Positions 1 through 10,842 of a stretch of DNA of 64,000 nucleotides are shown here, piece by piece. Made by a program: the position numbers and the translations under genes. Source of the DNA: Conservatibacter flavescens (lineage in GTDB: Bacteria; Pseudomonadota; Gammaproteobacteria; Enterobacterales; Pasteurellaceae). Positions within the stretch are counted from its first letter, which is position 1. Each line of letters starts with the position of its first letter. The notes below the pieces were generated by a model, which searched no databases, had not been told where the DNA came from, and saw nothing but the letters and a program-made list of their open reading frames with translations. The stretch covers positions 62,001-126,000 of the forward strand of contig NZ_PHHA01000021.1 in NCBI RefSeq assembly GCF_002795425.1, written 5' to 3'.

Positions 1-1
1 T

Positions 2-805
2 GCTCCGCGTCAATTGGTGCAAAATTTATCAAAATATTTGCAATCCCATGGTGTTGAAATAAAATTTTTGCAAAAAATCACCGCACTTTCTTCCAAACAA
101 TCCGGTTGGATATTACATAATCAACATCACGATAGCTTTTATCATGATGCCGTCATCATTGCAAATGGCTATCAATTAAATCAATTTGAACAAACTCAAC
201 ACCTCCCTACTTATGCTGTACGAGGGCAAGTAAGCCAAATTCCAACTTCTGACAACTTGTTAAAACTCAATACGGTCTTGTGTTATGACGGTTATTTAAC
301 CCCTGTCGATCAAGAAAAACGCAGCCATTGTCTAGGCGCAAGCCATGTTCGTAATAATGACAGCCGTGCTTTTAGTCAAATAGAACAACTAGAAAATCAA
401 CAAAAAATCCAACAAAACCTGGCCCATGTAGCATGGACACTAGACATTGATACCAGTGACAATATAGCGCGACAAGGAATTCGCTGTTCCGTGCGAGATC
501 GCATTGCAATGATGGGCAATGCACCTAATTTTATGCAACAAATTGAGGACTACAGAGACTTATATAATTTACGACGTCGCCGACAAGCAATTAAAAACGC
601 AGCTAATTTCGATAATCTGTTTATCATTGGTGCACTCGGTTCACGGGGATTAACTTCAGCGCCTCTTTTAGGCGAGACCTTAGCGTCTTTAATTTATGGG
701 GAACCATTGCCATTAAGTGAAGACATATTGCATGCACTAAACCCAAATCGGAGTTGGATCCGAAAGTTATTAAAGGGCAATCGCATAAACAATCCCTCTA
801 AATAA
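2..805 (+). CDS. mnmC: MnmC C-terminal part (tRNA 5-methylaminomethyl-2-thiouridine biosynthesis bifunctional protein), 5' partial
   Basis: The reading frame is open from the window edge, so this is the last 267 residues of a larger protein. The segment looks like the FAD-dependent oxidase half of MnmC: a conserved 'LGASHVRND'-like stretch, the '[19 protein letters not shown]' motif, and the terminal '[16 protein letters not shown]' flavin-binding signature. In this family the FAD domain removes the carboxymethyl group from cmnm5s2U34, and an N-terminal methyltransferase domain (outside the window) then forms mnm5s2U. A Haemophilus-type uptake core lies inside the gene at 80-88. An apparent TTG start at 14 is internal. 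Confidence 0.9.
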   Translation, partial: APRQLVQNLSKYLQSHGVEIKFLQKITALSSKQSGWILHNQHHDSFYHDAVIIANGYQLNQFEQTQHLPTYAVRGQVSQIPTSDNLLKLNTVLCYDGYLTPVDQEKRSHCLGASHVRNNDSRAFSQIEQLENQQKIQQNLAHVAWTLDIDTSDNIARQGIRCSVRDRIAMMGNAPNFMQQIEDYRDLYNLRRRRQAIKNAANFDNLFIIGALGSRGLTSAPLLGETLASLIYGEPLPLSEDILHALNPNRSWIRKLLKGNRINNPSK

Positions 806-889
806 CCCCAAATGGCAAAGGATAGACTGAGTCCCAGCTGTGAAAATAAACTTACATCGAGTGGGACTCACATAGGATCATTTAACAGG

Positions 890-1501
890 TTATGCCGCAA
901 CCATAACCATTGCAGGGCGAATAACGCGACCATTTAATAAATAGCCTTTTTGCAATACTGTTGTGATTTGATTACTTTCAAATCCCTCTGCTGGTTGCAT
1001 AGAAATAGCCTGGTGCAAATCCGGATTAAACGCCTCGCCTATTACGCCCACAGGCTCAATCTCAAAACGTTTTAAGGTCGTGAGTAGCTCTTTTAAGGTT
1101 AATTCTACCCCATCAAATAACGCTTTAATACCTGTGTCATCGGTGTTAGCCGGAGTTGCTAACGCGCGCTCTAAGTTATCTACTGTATTGATAATATCTT
1201 TAGCAAATTTTTCTAATGCAAATTTATGCGCTTTTTCCACGTCTTGTTCAGTACGGCGACGGATATTGTCGATCTCCGCACGAGTGCGCAACACCAAATC
1301 TTGTTCTTTTTTCAAGCTTTCTTCCTGTTGCACAGCCAGTTGAGCTTCTAACTCTTGCACTCGAGCAACGGCTTCTTCTAAAGAGGTCTCCCCACTATCA
1401 TCATTGACGACTTGCTCAGCCCCCTCTTCTAGCTGAACTTCTTCCATTGTCACTTGTTCTAATTCTTCACTATTTTCCACTTTCTGTTCTTTGTCAGACA
1501 T
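890..1501 (-). CDS. grpE: GrpE nucleotide exchange factor
   Basis: This 203-residue protein is the DnaK co-chaperone that releases ADP during the Hsp70 cycle. It has the usual GrpE plan: an acidic, poorly conserved N-terminus (about 1-45), a long helical dimerisation region rich in Glu, Gln and Arg (about 45-110), and the compact beta domain ending '[16 protein letters not shown]', the most diagnostic motif. Its length is normal. It is divergent from nadK with about 150 bases between the two starts. A heat-shock promoter would be expected, but I could not assign one with confidence. Confidence 0.95.
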   Translation of the reverse strand: MSDKEQKVENSEELEQVTMEEVQLEEGAEQVVNDDSGETSLEEAVARVQELEAQLAVQQEESLKKEQDLVLRTRAEIDNIRRRTEQDVEKAHKFALEKFAKDIINTVDNLERALATPANTDDTGIKALFDGVELTLKELLTTLKRFEIEPVGVIGEAFNPDLHQAISMQPAEGFESNQITTVLQKGYLLNGRVIRPAMVMVAA

Positions 1502-1655
1502 GAATCTCTCCGTTAGTCAGTTTAAGATCAATATATCTTATTGTAACAAAAAATAATGAATTTGCATGATGAAACACACAAACTCAGATCATTTTATTGT
1601 AATATAAGGACTAAATTATTTTAATCAAGTTAATCTGTCAGTTTTGGAATTATTT

Positions 1656-2570
1656 ATGGGCAATCTCTTTAGCCAAGCAGAAATGAAAGCATTACATTCC
1701 TCCTTTAACACTATTGGCCTCGTTGGTAGACCAAGGAATGACTCGTTACAAATGCATAAAAACTTATTTCAATGGTTACTTGAACGAGGATATCATGTAT
1801 TAGTGGAAGATGGATTAGGCCAGGATCTCAACATACCTGAAAATCATATTGCCTCCTTAGATGAAATTGGCCTACAAGCAGAGTTATGTATTGTCATCGG
1901 CGGTGATGGCAATATGCTTGGCAAAGCACGCGTTTTATCCAAGTACAATATAGCTTTAATTGGGATTAATCGCGGTAATTTGGGGTTTCTCACCGATATT
2001 GATCCTAAAAATGCTTATGCTCAATTACAAGCCTGTTTAGATGGGGAATTTGTCGTTGAAGAACGCTTTTTACTAGAAGCACATATTGAACGTAATGGTG
2101 AATATGTTGCCGCTGGTAATGCGGTTAATGAAGTTGTTATACACCCAAGTCAAATCGCCCATATGATAGATTTTCAAGTTTATATTGATGATCAATTTGC
2201 ATTTTCTCAACGTTCTGATGGACTGATTATCGCCACGCCTACTGGTTCAACGGCGTATTCCCTTTCAGCGGGAGGACCTATTTTAACTCCACAACTCAAT
2301 GCCATAGCACTTGTACCAATGTACCCCCATACTCTTTCCTCTCGTCCCTTAGTCTTAGATGGAAACAGCAAAATATCCATGCGTTTTGCTGACTATAACA
2401 TATCACGTTTAGAATTGAGTTGTGACAGCCAAACTGCTGTACCTTTCTCCACCAATGATATTGTTACCGTTGTGAAAAGCCCTCATAAACTGCGCTTATT
2501 ACACTTAAAAAATTACAATTATTATAATGTGTTAAGTTCCAAATTAGGGTGGCTAAAAAAATTATTCTAA
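1656..2570 (+). CDS. nadK: NAD kinase
   Basis: The 304-residue protein phosphorylates NAD to NADP. The diagnostic GGDGN motif (about residues 80-84, in '[12 protein letters not shown]') and the '[15 protein letters not shown]' substrate-binding motif (about 193-207) are both intact. I chose the ATG at 1656 because GGAA sits 7-10 bases upstream; a TTG at 1644 in frame would add four residues. The order grpE(-), nadK, recN is common in gammaproteobacteria. Confidence 0.93.
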   Translation: MGNLFSQAEMKALHSSFNTIGLVGRPRNDSLQMHKNLFQWLLERGYHVLVEDGLGQDLNIPENHIASLDEIGLQAELCIVIGGDGNMLGKARVLSKYNIALIGINRGNLGFLTDIDPKNAYAQLQACLDGEFVVEERFLLEAHIERNGEYVAAGNAVNEVVIHPSQIAHMIDFQVYIDDQFAFSQRSDGLIIATPTGSTAYSLSAGGPILTPQLNAIALVPMYPHTLSSRPLVLDGNSKISMRFADYNISRLELSCDSQTAVPFSTNDIVTVVKSPHKLRLLHLKNYNYYNVLSSKLGWLKKLF

Positions 2571-2589
2571 CTTTTTGATAAAAAACCTT

Positions 2590-2630
2590 TACTGTATAAA
2601 AAAACAATATATACTAATATTTATACAGTA
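2590..2630 (+). promoter_or_regulatory. LexA/SOS-box-like operator before recN
   Basis: Bases 2590-2609 read TACTGTATAAAAAAACAATA. Compared with the gammaproteobacterial LexA consensus (CTGT-N8-ACAG) this has CTGT-N8-ACAA, one mismatch in the right half. A second partial half-site (TATACAGTA) follows at 2622-2630. recN is a classic SOS gene with tandem LexA boxes in E. coli, so position and sequence agree. Confidence 0.6.
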
Positions 2631-2643
2631 TCCGGAGGTTTTT

Positions 2644-4320
2644 ATGCTTACTCAACTTACTATTAATAATTTTGCCATTGTCCGTCACCTCAATATAGAA
2701 TTTGCCAAAGGTATGTCGGCGATCACAGGGGAAACTGGTGCAGGTAAATCTATTGCTATTGATGCGCTAGGCCTTTGTTTCGGGCAACGCACAGAATTGG
2801 CTATGCTAAGAGAAGGTGCGGAACGAGCTGATGTAAGTGCCACCTTCCTACTTGAAGAAAATGCCAGTGCTTTATCTTGGCTAAAAGACCATGATCTACA
2901 AGATCAAGATAATCCTACAGAATGTATTTTACGCCGCATTATCAATCATGATGGGCGTTCAAAAGCCTTTATCAATAATACGCCTGTTCCAGCCTCCCAA
3001 CTAAAAAAGCTCGGACAATATTTGACCCATATTAATGGGCAACATGCTTCACAATTATTGCTAAAGCCTGACCATCAATTGCATTTATTAGATAATTATT
3101 GTTCACATCCTCAATTACTTGCCACAATGCATGAAAAATATCACCACTGGAAACATATTCAACAGCAGGTACAGCATTTTCAACAGAAACGCGCTGAAAA
3201 CGAGGCAGCTAAACAACTATTACAATATCAAGTTGAAGAACTTGACGAGTTTAATCTAAAACAAGGTGAGTTTGAAGAACTCGAAACAGATCATTCTCGC
3301 TTATCAAACAGTGAAGAATTAACCACACTTACTCAATCTTTATCAATGTTATTAAGTGAAAACGAATCAGTTAATATCGATTCTATGCTTTATCGCGCCA
3401 CGCAATATGTTGAAAACCTCACCGAAATGGACACCGCTTACCAAAACGTCAATAGCATATTGCAAGAAGCACTTATTCAAGTGCAAGAAGCAACCCGTGA
3501 GATTCAGCATCTTGCGTCAAATATTGAACAAGACCCACAATTATTACAAGAAATTGAACAACGTATGGGACAAGCAATTCAGTTAGCGCGCAAACATCAT
3601 GTTGCACCTGAAAACTTATATTTACACCATCAATCCCTCAAACAGAAATTAGCTGAACTCACTGATCTTTCCCATAATGAAGAACAGTTAAAAATGGAAG
3701 AGCACTTGGCTTATCAAAATATGCAAACGGTGGCTACTGAGTTATACAAAAGCCGTCAACAAGGCGCGACTAAATTAGCTAAAAATGTGACTCAATCTAT
3801 TAAGCAATTAGCTATGGAAAATGCAGAATTTTTTATTGATATTCAACATGATCTAAATAAAACCTCTAGCAACGGCAGTGATACCATTACTTTTACTTTA
3901 CGCAGCAACTTAGGTCAAAGCACCCAGCCTTTATCCAAAATTGCCTCAGGTGGTGAACTATCACGTATTGCGCTAGCCATTCAAGTGCTTACATCGGATC
4001 AATCCGCGATTCCAACTTTAATTTTTGATGAAGTCGATGTCGGAATCAGTGGTGCAACTGCAAGTGTTGTTGGTAAACTTCTACGTCAACTAGGGCAAAA
4101 ATGTCAGGTGCTGTGTGTTACTCATCTCCCTCAAGTCGCTTGTCATGCACATCAACAGTTTAATGTAGAAAAATCTGTGGTAGATGAAAAAACGGAAACA
4201 AAAATGACCGCACTTTCACAAAATGAGCGTGTCAATGCCCTTGCTCGTTTATTGGGAGGAAGTAAAATTACGGATACTGCACTGGCTAATGCAAAAGAAA
4301 TGCTAGATTTGGCAGCTTAG
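2644..4320 (+). CDS. recN: DNA repair protein RecN
   Basis: This SMC-like ATPase acts in double-strand break repair. Its 558 residues show the Walker A motif 'GETGAGKS' (about 29-36), a long coiled coil (about 150-370), the ABC signature 'ASGGELSRIALAI' (about 434-446) and Walker B 'LIFDEVDVGISG' (about 458-469). The start at 2644 follows a strong GGAGG at 2635-2639; the frame is open further upstream from a TTG, but that is not needed. An uptake core lies at 4207-4215. The gene is probably SOS-induced from the LexA-like box. Confidence 0.96.
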   Translation: MLTQLTINNFAIVRHLNIEFAKGMSAITGETGAGKSIAIDALGLCFGQRTELAMLREGAERADVSATFLLEENASALSWLKDHDLQDQDNPTECILRRIINHDGRSKAFINNTPVPASQLKKLGQYLTHINGQHASQLLLKPDHQLHLLDNYCSHPQLLATMHEKYHHWKHIQQQVQHFQQKRAENEAAKQLLQYQVEELDEFNLKQGEFEELETDHSRLSNSEELTTLTQSLSMLLSENESVNIDSMLYRATQYVENLTEMDTAYQNVNSILQEALIQVQEATREIQHLASNIEQDPQLLQEIEQRMGQAIQLARKHHVAPENLYLHHQSLKQKLAELTDLSHNEEQLKMEEHLAYQNMQTVATELYKSRQQGATKLAKNVTQSIKQLAMENAEFFIDIQHDLNKTSSNGSDTITFTLRSNLGQSTQPLSKIASGGELSRIALAIQVLTSDQSAIPTLIFDEVDVGISGATASVVGKLLRQLGQKCQVLCVTHLPQVACHAHQQFNVEKSVVDEKTETKMTALSQNERVNALARLLGGSKITDTALANAKEMLDLAA

Positions 4321-4330
4321 ATTGTAAACA

Positions 4331-4358
4331 ATTTCTCCCCTATCACGGGGAGAAATTT
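4331..4358. terminator. Bidirectional terminator between recN and ompW
   Basis: A perfect 10-bp inverted repeat (4331-4340 with 4347-4356, loop TATCAC) has A/T flanks on both sides, so it can end the convergent recN and ompW transcripts. Confidence 0.8.
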
Positions 4359-4365
4359 CATAATA

Positions 4366-4974
4366 CTAGAAACGATAACCCACACCTAAAAAGAACACCG
4401 TTGGATCTAATGTGACTTTTGTTGTCATTGGCGTTCCTGCGAGCTTATAGGTCGCTTTAGTTTTAATTTTTGCATACCATACCGACGCATTAATGAAAAC
4501 ATTATCAGTCACACTGATATCTACGCCTACGTTCGCAATCGCTCCCCATGAATCTTTCAATTTAAGCTCAGTGACTCCAGGCATCTCCACTTTTTCTTTA
4601 AAAAAGGTCGTATAATTTACACCCGCCCCGATATAAGGTCGCGCAATTGCGTTTTTATCTAAAAAATAATACTGAGCATACAAACTTGGTGGTAAATGTT
4701 TCGTTTTACCAACTAGGGTATCTCCTAACTTAATCTCGTGACTAAAAGGTGTTGCTGCTAATAACTCAACCCCAAAATTGTCTGTCAACATATAAGTTGC
4801 AGTTAGCCCCAATTGCGCATTTGCATTAACATTAAATGGCAAATTATCCGTTGATGTATTAGGCACAACGGCAATACCGCCAGCGCGAACTAATGCACTA
4901 CCCGCTTCATGAGCGCTAACAACCCCTGAAAAAAGAACCATCATACTGAGTGCTAATACTGTTTTTTTCATCAC
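4366..4974 (-). CDS. ompW: OmpW family outer membrane protein
   Basis: This is a small eight-stranded beta-barrel protein of 202 residues. It starts with a signal peptide (about 1-21, cleavage after 'GVVSA') and ends with an aromatic residue ('VGYRF'), typical for BamA-inserted barrels. Internal motifs 'GLTATYMLTDNFGVELLAATPF' and 'PYIGAGVNYTTFF' match OmpW. As in enterobacteria it lies next to the yciC-yciB-yciA cluster, on the opposite strand. A second Met codon follows the first, so the exact start could move by one residue. Confidence 0.93.
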   Translation of the reverse strand: MMKKTVLALSMMVLFSGVVSAHEAGSALVRAGGIAVVPNTSTDNLPFNVNANAQLGLTATYMLTDNFGVELLAATPFSHEIKLGDTLVGKTKHLPPSLYAQYYFLDKNAIARPYIGAGVNYTTFFKEKVEMPGVTELKLKDSWGAIANVGVDISVTDNVFINASVWYAKIKTKATYKLAGTPMTTKVTLDPTVFFLGVGYRF

Positions 4975-5061
4975 TTTTCCCTCGTTGATATTATTATAAG
5001 GATAACCATATAAACTATATGGTTATACATTAGCAATATACCTCATTATGGTTAACTATTT

Positions 5062-5077
5062 TGTGATCTGGCTCAAA
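5062..5077. promoter_or_regulatory. Possible CRP half-site-containing element between ompW and yciC
   Basis: TGTGA (5062-5066), six bases, then TCAAA (5073-5077) resembles a degraded CRP site in the ompW/yciC divergent region. Only the left half is good. No other regulatory signal is convincing in 4975-5232. Confidence 0.25.
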
Positions 5078-5232
5078 ATTATGAAATTTAATTACTTATT
5101 TTTAACTTAAATATATTTTCAAAATATGATCTCAGCTCCAGCTCAAATTACCTTGTTCATTTTTTTTCTATTTAATGGGATAATTAGCTACAATGACAAA
5201 CCATTTTTATCTATAGTAAGGCTCGCTTTTAC

Positions 5233-5991
5233 ATGACTATTAATTTCACGCAAATCTTCCAAGACAGCTGGAATTTCGTTCGTAATCAACGACAAATCGC
5301 CATCAGTTTTATGGCAGCTTTCTTTATCTTAGCCCTTGCCACTCAGTTTATCCTGAGCCAAATGGCTCCTGCTATTATGGAAAATCTGCAAACTGCGCCA
5401 ATAAATAATGATCTTCCCCCTGAAGCAATGTCCGTCTTCTCAACGATGCTGCACCCAAACGTCTTAACCATTTCATTAATTAACCAAATTATCAGTAGCT
5501 TACTTTCTACTTGGGGGATTATTACACTCCATCATATTACACAACATCGCTTTCGTTCATTAAGTGACAGTTTTAGTCAAGCACTACGCTATTTTATTGG
5601 CGTCCTTGCGCTTAATGTCTTAATCACCATACCCCTTGCTTATGGACTGATTGTACTACTAACAGGCTCTATTCTAGGATTGGTTGTTGCCATTATTGGC
5701 ATTTATTTATTTTTACGCCTCTGTCTCGCACCGCTAGCCTACATTATTGGTCAAAAAAGCTTTACACAATCACTCAAATTTGTTTGGCAACAGAGTTCAG
5801 GACGCATTTCTATTTTATTAATTTATTGTCTAATTAATTATTTATTAGTTTCGATGCTTTCTAATCAATTAGCTGCATTTAACAATAACTTAATTATACA
5901 AATCATTACGACAGCAATAAGCAGCTTTATCAGTGTATTTGCATTAGTCTTTAGCTATCGTTTTTATCACTTATTTATTCAAACACCATAA
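5233..5991 (+). CDS. yciC: YciC family (UPF0259) inner membrane protein
   Basis: This 252-residue, very hydrophobic protein has about six predicted membrane segments (about 23-43, 80-105, 120-140, 142-165, 188-210, 218-245). Identification rests on the N-terminus '[10 protein letters not shown]' and the conserved order ompW-yciC-yciB-yciA. Its biochemical role is unknown. It heads a tight operon: yciB starts 11 bases after its stop. Confidence 0.85.
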   Translation: MTINFTQIFQDSWNFVRNQRQIAISFMAAFFILALATQFILSQMAPAIMENLQTAPINNDLPPEAMSVFSTMLHPNVLTISLINQIISSLLSTWGIITLHHITQHRFRSLSDSFSQALRYFIGVLALNVLITIPLAYGLIVLLTGSILGLVVAIIGIYLFLRLCLAPLAYIIGQKSFTQSLKFVWQQSSGRISILLIYCLINYLLVSMLSNQLAAFNNNLIIQIITTAISSFISVFALVFSYRFYHLFIQTP

Positions 5992-6002
5992 TCGAGGAAA
6001 GC

Positions 6003-6542
6003 ATGAAACAAATTTTGGAATTTATTCCCCTTATTTTATTTTTTGCCGTTTATAAACTTGTTGGTGTACAAGCTGCCGCAATTACCCTTATTGTCGCTAC
6101 TATTGTACAAATGATTATCCTGAAATTAGTCTTCGGTGGTATTGAAAAACAACAAAAAATTATGGCCATTGCCGTGATTTTTTTCGGCACACTAACCGCT
6201 TACTTTAATGATTTAGAGTTTTTAAAATGGAAAGTCACTATTGTATACGCTGTCTTCGCATTGATTCTCTTAATCAGTCAATTTTGTTTTAACAAACCAC
6301 TGATTAAACAAATGCTCAGCAAAGAAATTAATCTACCGGACAATATATGGCGCAATCTAAACCTTGGCTGGGCAGGCTTTTTTGTGCTCTGTATGTTAAT
6401 CAATCTCTATATCAGCCAATATCTTTCTGATGATATATGGATTGATTTTAAAACTTTCGGTATTATCGGATTAACCATTGCTGCCACAATAATTACAGGG
6501 TTTTATATTTACCGCTATCTTCCACAAGATAAACAAAAATAA
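6003..6542 (+). CDS. yciB: Inner membrane spanning protein YciB (septation protein A family)
   Basis: This 179-residue protein has five membrane segments. It opens '[18 protein letters not shown]', the usual YciB/IspZ signature, and contains the 'LNLGWAGFF' stretch of the family. YciB is linked to cell envelope maintenance and septation. An AGGAA ribosome site precedes the ATG. It lies between yciC and yciA with gaps of about 10 bases, so co-transcription is likely. Confidence 0.93.
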   Translation: MKQILEFIPLILFFAVYKLVGVQAAAITLIVATIVQMIILKLVFGGIEKQQKIMAIAVIFFGTLTAYFNDLEFLKWKVTIVYAVFALILLISQFCFNKPLIKQMLSKEINLPDNIWRNLNLGWAGFFVLCMLINLYISQYLSDDIWIDFKTFGIIGLTIAATIITGFYIYRYLPQDKQK

Positions 6543-6551
6543 GGTGTTGTA

Positions 6552-7022
6552 ATGAACGCAAATTTAACTGAAACCCAAATGGGGGCTAGACCTGGAAGAA
6601 TTTCACAAGGTAATTTATTACTACGTACCCTTGCCATGCCATCAGATACCAATGCCAATGGCGATATTTTCGGTGGTTGGATTATGTCACAAATGGATAT
6701 GGGCGGTGCTATTCTAGCTAAAGAAATCGCCCATGGTCGTGTCGTGACTGTATCCGTAGACAGCATGAACTTTATTCGTCCCGTTTCCGTTGGGGATGTT
6801 GTATGTTGCTACGGGAAATGCCTCTCTGTTGGGAGAAGCTCCATGAAAATTAAAGTGGAAGTTTGGGTAAAAAAAGTGTCTAGTGAACCCATTAACGAAC
6901 GATATTGTGTTACTGAAGCTGTATTTACGTTTGTTGCTATCGACCAACACGGTCGACCTCGTGCAATTCCCCGTGAACACAATGAAGAATTAATCCAAGC
7001 CTTAGCAGAGAACCAAAATTAG
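6552..7022 (+). CDS. yciA: Acyl-CoA thioester hydrolase YciA
   Basis: This 156-residue single hotdog-fold thioesterase hydrolyses a broad range of acyl-CoAs. The family signature is clear: 'PSDTNANGDIFGGWIMSQMD' (about 28-47) carries the catalytic Asp, followed by 'FIRPVSVGDVV'. Spacing to yciB and yciI (about 10 bases each) supports one operon. Confidence 0.94.
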   Translation: MNANLTETQMGARPGRISQGNLLLRTLAMPSDTNANGDIFGGWIMSQMDMGGAILAKEIAHGRVVTVSVDSMNFIRPVSVGDVVCCYGKCLSVGRSSMKIKVEVWVKKVSSEPINERYCVTEAVFTFVAIDQHGRPRAIPREHNEELIQALAENQN

Positions 7023-7031
7023 GAGTTATTT

Positions 7032-7331
7032 ATGATGTATTACGTTATTTTTGCTGAAGACAAGCCCAATACGCTTGCACAACGTTTGGCCGTACGAGAC
7101 AAACATTTGGCCCGCTTAAATGCATTACAAGCAGAAAACCGTTTATTAACCGCAGGCCCAATGCCTGCTATTGATAATGAAAATCCTGGTGAGGCCGGGT
7201 TTACCGGTTCCACTGTTATTGCAAAATTCTCAAGTTTAGAAGAAGCTAAGCTTTGGGCGAGCCAAGATCCCTATGTTGAAGCTGGAGTATACGGCAAGGT
7301 CATTGTGAAACCATTTAAAAAAGTATTCTAA
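7032..7331 (+). CDS. yciI: YciI family protein
   Basis: This 99-residue ferredoxin-like (dimeric alpha+beta barrel) protein has the conserved His/Asp region '[12 protein letters not shown]' (about 22-33), the 'GPMPA' turn and the 'DPYVEAGVY' motif near the C-terminus. The function is not established; the family is related to muconolactone isomerase-like folds. A GGAGT ribosome site precedes the start. It is the last gene of the yciC operon. Confidence 0.92.
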   Translation: MMYYVIFAEDKPNTLAQRLAVRDKHLARLNALQAENRLLTAGPMPAIDNENPGEAGFTGSTVIAKFSSLEEAKLWASQDPYVEAGVYGKVIVKPFKKVF

Positions 7332-7360
7332 TTGGTATTTTCCACGTTTATTTAGCTACA

Positions 7361-7391
7361 AAAAAATCCGATGTTAAACATCGGATTTTTT
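7361..7391. terminator. Bidirectional terminator between yciI and rne
   Basis: A perfect 15-bp inverted repeat (7361-7375 with 7377-7391) flanked by A and T runs ends both convergent transcription units. Confidence 0.85.
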
Positions 7392-7398
7392 TATTATA

Positions 7399-10365
7399 TT
7401 ATTCAGTCTCCGCTTTAACGGGTTCTGAGTACACATGGCTAACCGCACTATGGTGGCCGGCAGCCCCTTTGCCATGGAAGTAGTAACGAGAATGTTGCCA
7501 CTGATGAATAGGAAATGGAACACTTTCTTCATCACTTGCTTTGGCCAATGTCACCTCTGCTCGCGTGTGAGCCACTGCTGAAATCGTGCCTAAACGCCCT
7601 GTAAACTCAAAAGTACGTTCAGTTTGCTTCACAGTCTTAATCTCACTATTGTCTGCTACTGGCTCAACATCTACCGTCTGTGACTCAACGGATTCTATAG
7701 GCAATGTTTCAGACAACACTGATTCTTCTGCAGCGACTGGCTCATCAGCTACCCGCATATCATTTGCTTTTTCCGCCTGGTTCAACTTTTCCAATGAATC
7801 TTGAACCTTCTTCTCTACTGATTCATTTGCCGGTTGCGCCAAAAATGGGTTAAAAGGCTGTGAATGATCCGACTGAGATGATAATAAAGTCGTAGCTGGC
7901 ACAGTTAGATTCTGATCATTGTCGATTGTTTGATCTTGATGGGCTAACAATTCATCTACAGACATAAAAATCGCATCTTTTGATGGAGCATTCAAAACAG
8001 GCTGTTGTATCCATACCTTTCCACTCGCTAATTCAGGAGAAGCGACTGCAGCAAATAACGGCATTGCCGATTTTTCAGTCGGTTGACGACGTCGACGTTG
8101 ATTATTGACACGTAAATGACGTGGTAAACGGCGTTGACGGGGTTCTTTCGCATTTTCTTGAACCACTGGCAGTTGTTCATGCTCACTCTTTTCAACAACT
8201 TCATTTACTGGTGTTGTTGCAAATGGCTGAACATCAGGTTCCCCTGAAAATACTTCCTCAGAATTAACCGCTCTTTCAGATACTTGCTCTGGCTCAATAC
8301 GGACTTTTTTACGCAAATCACGGCGCTGTCGACGAGCCGCTACTTGCGGAGCAACTTCTTCGATAACATCTTTACTGCGCGTTTCACGACTTGTCTCATT
8401 TAACGCAGTGTCATTCCCAAGATTCGCTGATTTACGTTGGCGCTTATTACTGCGTTCAGTGTTTAACTCAGCTTTTGTTCGCGCTTCTGTCTTTTCTCCA
8501 AAGCCAATTTTCTCTTCTTCAAAATTTTTATTACGATCTACATCATTACGAGAGCGACGCGTATTATTACGGCGTTCATTGCGACGATTATTATTACGTG
8601 TAGAGCGATTGTTCTTTGTTTTTTCTTTATCTGATGGCTTATCAGTTGCAAACAACTTTTTAATCGCAGCGACAAGACGCGCAATTAAAGAAGGCTGGTT
8701 TTTCTTCGCCTTTTTCTCTTTTACACTAGGTGCTGGAGAGGAAATCGCTAAAGACACGGCGGCATTTTCGACCATCGTTTCAGATGTCACTGCAGGTTCA
8801 ATATTGCGAGATATCAACGACTCTTCAGGCAAAAATAAATCTTCTTGTTCTTCATGTAATTTAGCTAAATTATAGCTTAATACATTCATATCCTCGCCTT
8901 CACGAACACGGAATACGCTAAAATGAGGCGTTTCCATTGCTTCATTTGGCACAACCACAATATCAACATCATGGCGTTTTTCAATACTCGCAATGGTTTT
9001 ACGTTTTTCATTTAATAAATAAGAGGCGATTTGCACTGGCACAATAGTATGTACTTGTTTAGTATTTTCTTTTAGTGCCTCTTCTTCAATTAAACGTAAA
9101 ATTGAGAGAGATAAAGATTCATTGTCACGAATTTTTCCCGTACCTTGACAGCGTGGACAAACATGATGGGAGCTTTCCCCTAAAGACGGGCTTAAACGCT
9201 GGCGGGACATCTCCAATAAACCAAAGCGAGAAATTCGGCTAATCTGAATACGGGCCCGATCTTGGCGCACCGCATCACGAATACGATTTTCAACTTCCCG
9301 TTGATGACGAACAGGGGTCATATCAATAAAATCAATGACAATCAAGCCACCTAAATCACGTAAACGCAATTGACGAGCAATCTCATCTGCCGCTTCAAGA
9401 TTCGTATTCAACGCAGTCTCTTCTATATCTCCGCCTCGTGTTGAGCGCGCAGAGTTAATATCAATCGCAGTCAAGGCCTCAGTCACATCAATAACAATTG
9501 ATCCTCCTGATGGCAAGCGCACTTCACGTTGAAAAGCTGACTCAATTTGTGATTCAATTTGATAATGACTAAATAGCGGTACTTCGCCTTGATACAGCTT
9601 AATTCGATGAATAAAATCAGGGCGAACAAGTTTGATGTGAGCCTTAGCTTTTTCAAAGACTTTCGGACTATCAATCAATATTTCACCAATATCACGGCGC
9701 AAATAATCTCGAATTGCGCGAACAATTACATCACTCTCTTGATGAATTAAAAACGGGGCTGGACGATTTTCAGAGGCTTGCTTAATGGCTTCCCAATGAT
9801 GTAATAATACTTTTAAATCCCACTGTAACTCTTCAGGTGATTTCCCTACTCCAGCAGTACGTACAATCAACCCCACTCCTTCAGGCACGTCAAGAGAACT
9901 CAAAGCCTCTTTTAACTCTAAACGCTCATCCCCTTCAATGCGTCTAGATATTCCACCTGCACGCGGATTGTTTGGCATAATGACCAAGTAACTTCCAGCA
10001 AGAGACACAAAGGTTGTCAAGGCTGCACCTTTATTGCCTCGTTCTTCTTTATTTACTTGAACAATAACCTCTTGTCCTTCCTTAATAATATCTTTAATAT
10101 TCGGGCGACCTTGATAAATATAGTCTTGTGGAAAATATTCGCGGGCAATTTCTTTTAGAGGAAGGAAACCATGACGTTCAGCACCATAATCTACAAAAGC
10201 CGCTTCCAAACTAGGTTCAACACGCGTTATTTTTCCTTTGTAGATATTTGCTTTTTTCTGCTCATGACCTGGACTTTCAATATCCAAATCAAAAAGGCGT
10301 TGTCCATCGACTAACGCAACTCGCAACTCTTCTTTTTGAGTTGCATTAATTAACATTCTTTTCAT
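7399..10365 (-). CDS. rne: Ribonuclease E
   Basis: RNase E is the membrane-associated endonuclease and scaffold of the RNA degradosome. The catalytic half is highly conserved: N-terminal '[10 protein letters not shown]', S1 RNA-binding domain (about 35-120), catalytic aspartates in '[16 protein letters not shown]' and '[10 protein letters not shown]', and the zinc-link 'CPRCQGTG' that joins subunits. From about residue 520 the protein becomes Arg/Lys/Glu-rich and disordered, as expected for the scaffold half, and ends with a conserved acidic/His tail. I start at the Met matching the family; a Met two codons upstream (10371) is possible. Total about 988 residues. Confidence 0.95.
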   Translation of the reverse strand: MKRMLINATQKEELRVALVDGQRLFDLDIESPGHEQKKANIYKGKITRVEPSLEAAFVDYGAERHGFLPLKEIAREYFPQDYIYQGRPNIKDIIKEGQEVIVQVNKEERGNKGAALTTFVSLAGSYLVIMPNNPRAGGISRRIEGDERLELKEALSSLDVPEGVGLIVRTAGVGKSPEELQWDLKVLLHHWEAIKQASENRPAPFLIHQESDVIVRAIRDYLRRDIGEILIDSPKVFEKAKAHIKLVRPDFIHRIKLYQGEVPLFSHYQIESQIESAFQREVRLPSGGSIVIDVTEALTAIDINSARSTRGGDIEETALNTNLEAADEIARQLRLRDLGGLIVIDFIDMTPVRHQREVENRIRDAVRQDRARIQISRISRFGLLEMSRQRLSPSLGESSHHVCPRCQGTGKIRDNESLSLSILRLIEEEALKENTKQVHTIVPVQIASYLLNEKRKTIASIEKRHDVDIVVVPNEAMETPHFSVFRVREGEDMNVLSYNLAKLHEEQEDLFLPEESLISRNIEPAVTSETMVENAAVSLAISSPAPSVKEKKAKKNQPSLIARLVAAIKKLFATDKPSDKEKTKNNRSTRNNNRRNERRNNTRRSRNDVDRNKNFEEEKIGFGEKTEARTKAELNTERSNKRQRKSANLGNDTALNETSRETRSKDVIEEVAPQVAARRQRRDLRKKVRIEPEQVSERAVNSEEVFSGEPDVQPFATTPVNEVVEKSEHEQLPVVQENAKEPRQRRLPRHLRVNNQRRRRQPTEKSAMPLFAAVASPELASGKVWIQQPVLNAPSKDAIFMSVDELLAHQDQTIDNDQNLTVPATTLLSSQSDHSQPFNPFLAQPANESVEKKVQDSLEKLNQAEKANDMRVADEPVAAEESVLSETLPIESVESQTVDVEPVADNSEIKTVKQTERTFEFTGRLGTISAVAHTRAEVTLAKASDEESVPFPIHQWQHSRYYFHGKGAAGHHSAVSHVYSEPVKAETE

Positions 10366-10416
10366 TTTCATCTTCTCATTGTATTTATTATTGTGATTTT
10401 ATAATTGCAATTCTTA

Positions 10417-10482
10417 GTTATCGACCTCGTGTCTGTCGCTATGCCAGTCTCTCGACTGTCAGTTGCTGGGTGCATTGATAAC
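10417..10482 (-). promoter_or_regulatory. Structured rne 5' leader
   Basis: The 426-base gap 10372-10797 separates divergent rne and rluC. On the rne side, GTTATC (10417-10422) pairs with GATAAC (10477-10482), enclosing a CAGTC/GACTG hairpin (10445-10458). In E. coli the rne 5' UTR folds into hairpins through which RNase E limits its own mRNA; position and branching fit such a leader. The rest of the gap is A/T-rich and presumably holds both promoters. Confidence 0.5.
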
Positions 10483-10842
10483 CTTATTGATAATATTATG
10501 AATTCATATCAATAAAACAAAATTGTGTTCTGTCAAACTGACGGCTATTTTGCAAGATGCAAGGCAAATGCCTCATTATAAAATTCAAAACAAGGTAATA
10601 CGCTATGTCTTATGCCAACGCTGCATAGTATATCTACCTCTCACTTATCACTATAATTTCATTGTTATTTTCTAGATTAACGCTAATCTAAAAAATGTTC
10701 GGTATTATCCCATTTATTATGATCACTTGGCAAGGTAGTTAATGAAGTTTACACAAAAAACCATAAAGAATTTCTGAATTCTCCCCCTAAAAATGCTATG
10801 ATAATATTATTCTTTCCGAGTGAGTTCATTGATTTCAAGCAT

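Noticed and set aside
1080-1407. Plus-strand ORFs over grpE
   Set aside because: They are shadows of a strongly conserved grpE on the other strand, with no ribosome sites.
8391-8875. Long plus-strand ORFs opposite rne
   Set aside because: They arise from the Arg/Lys-rich composition of the RNase E C-terminal half.
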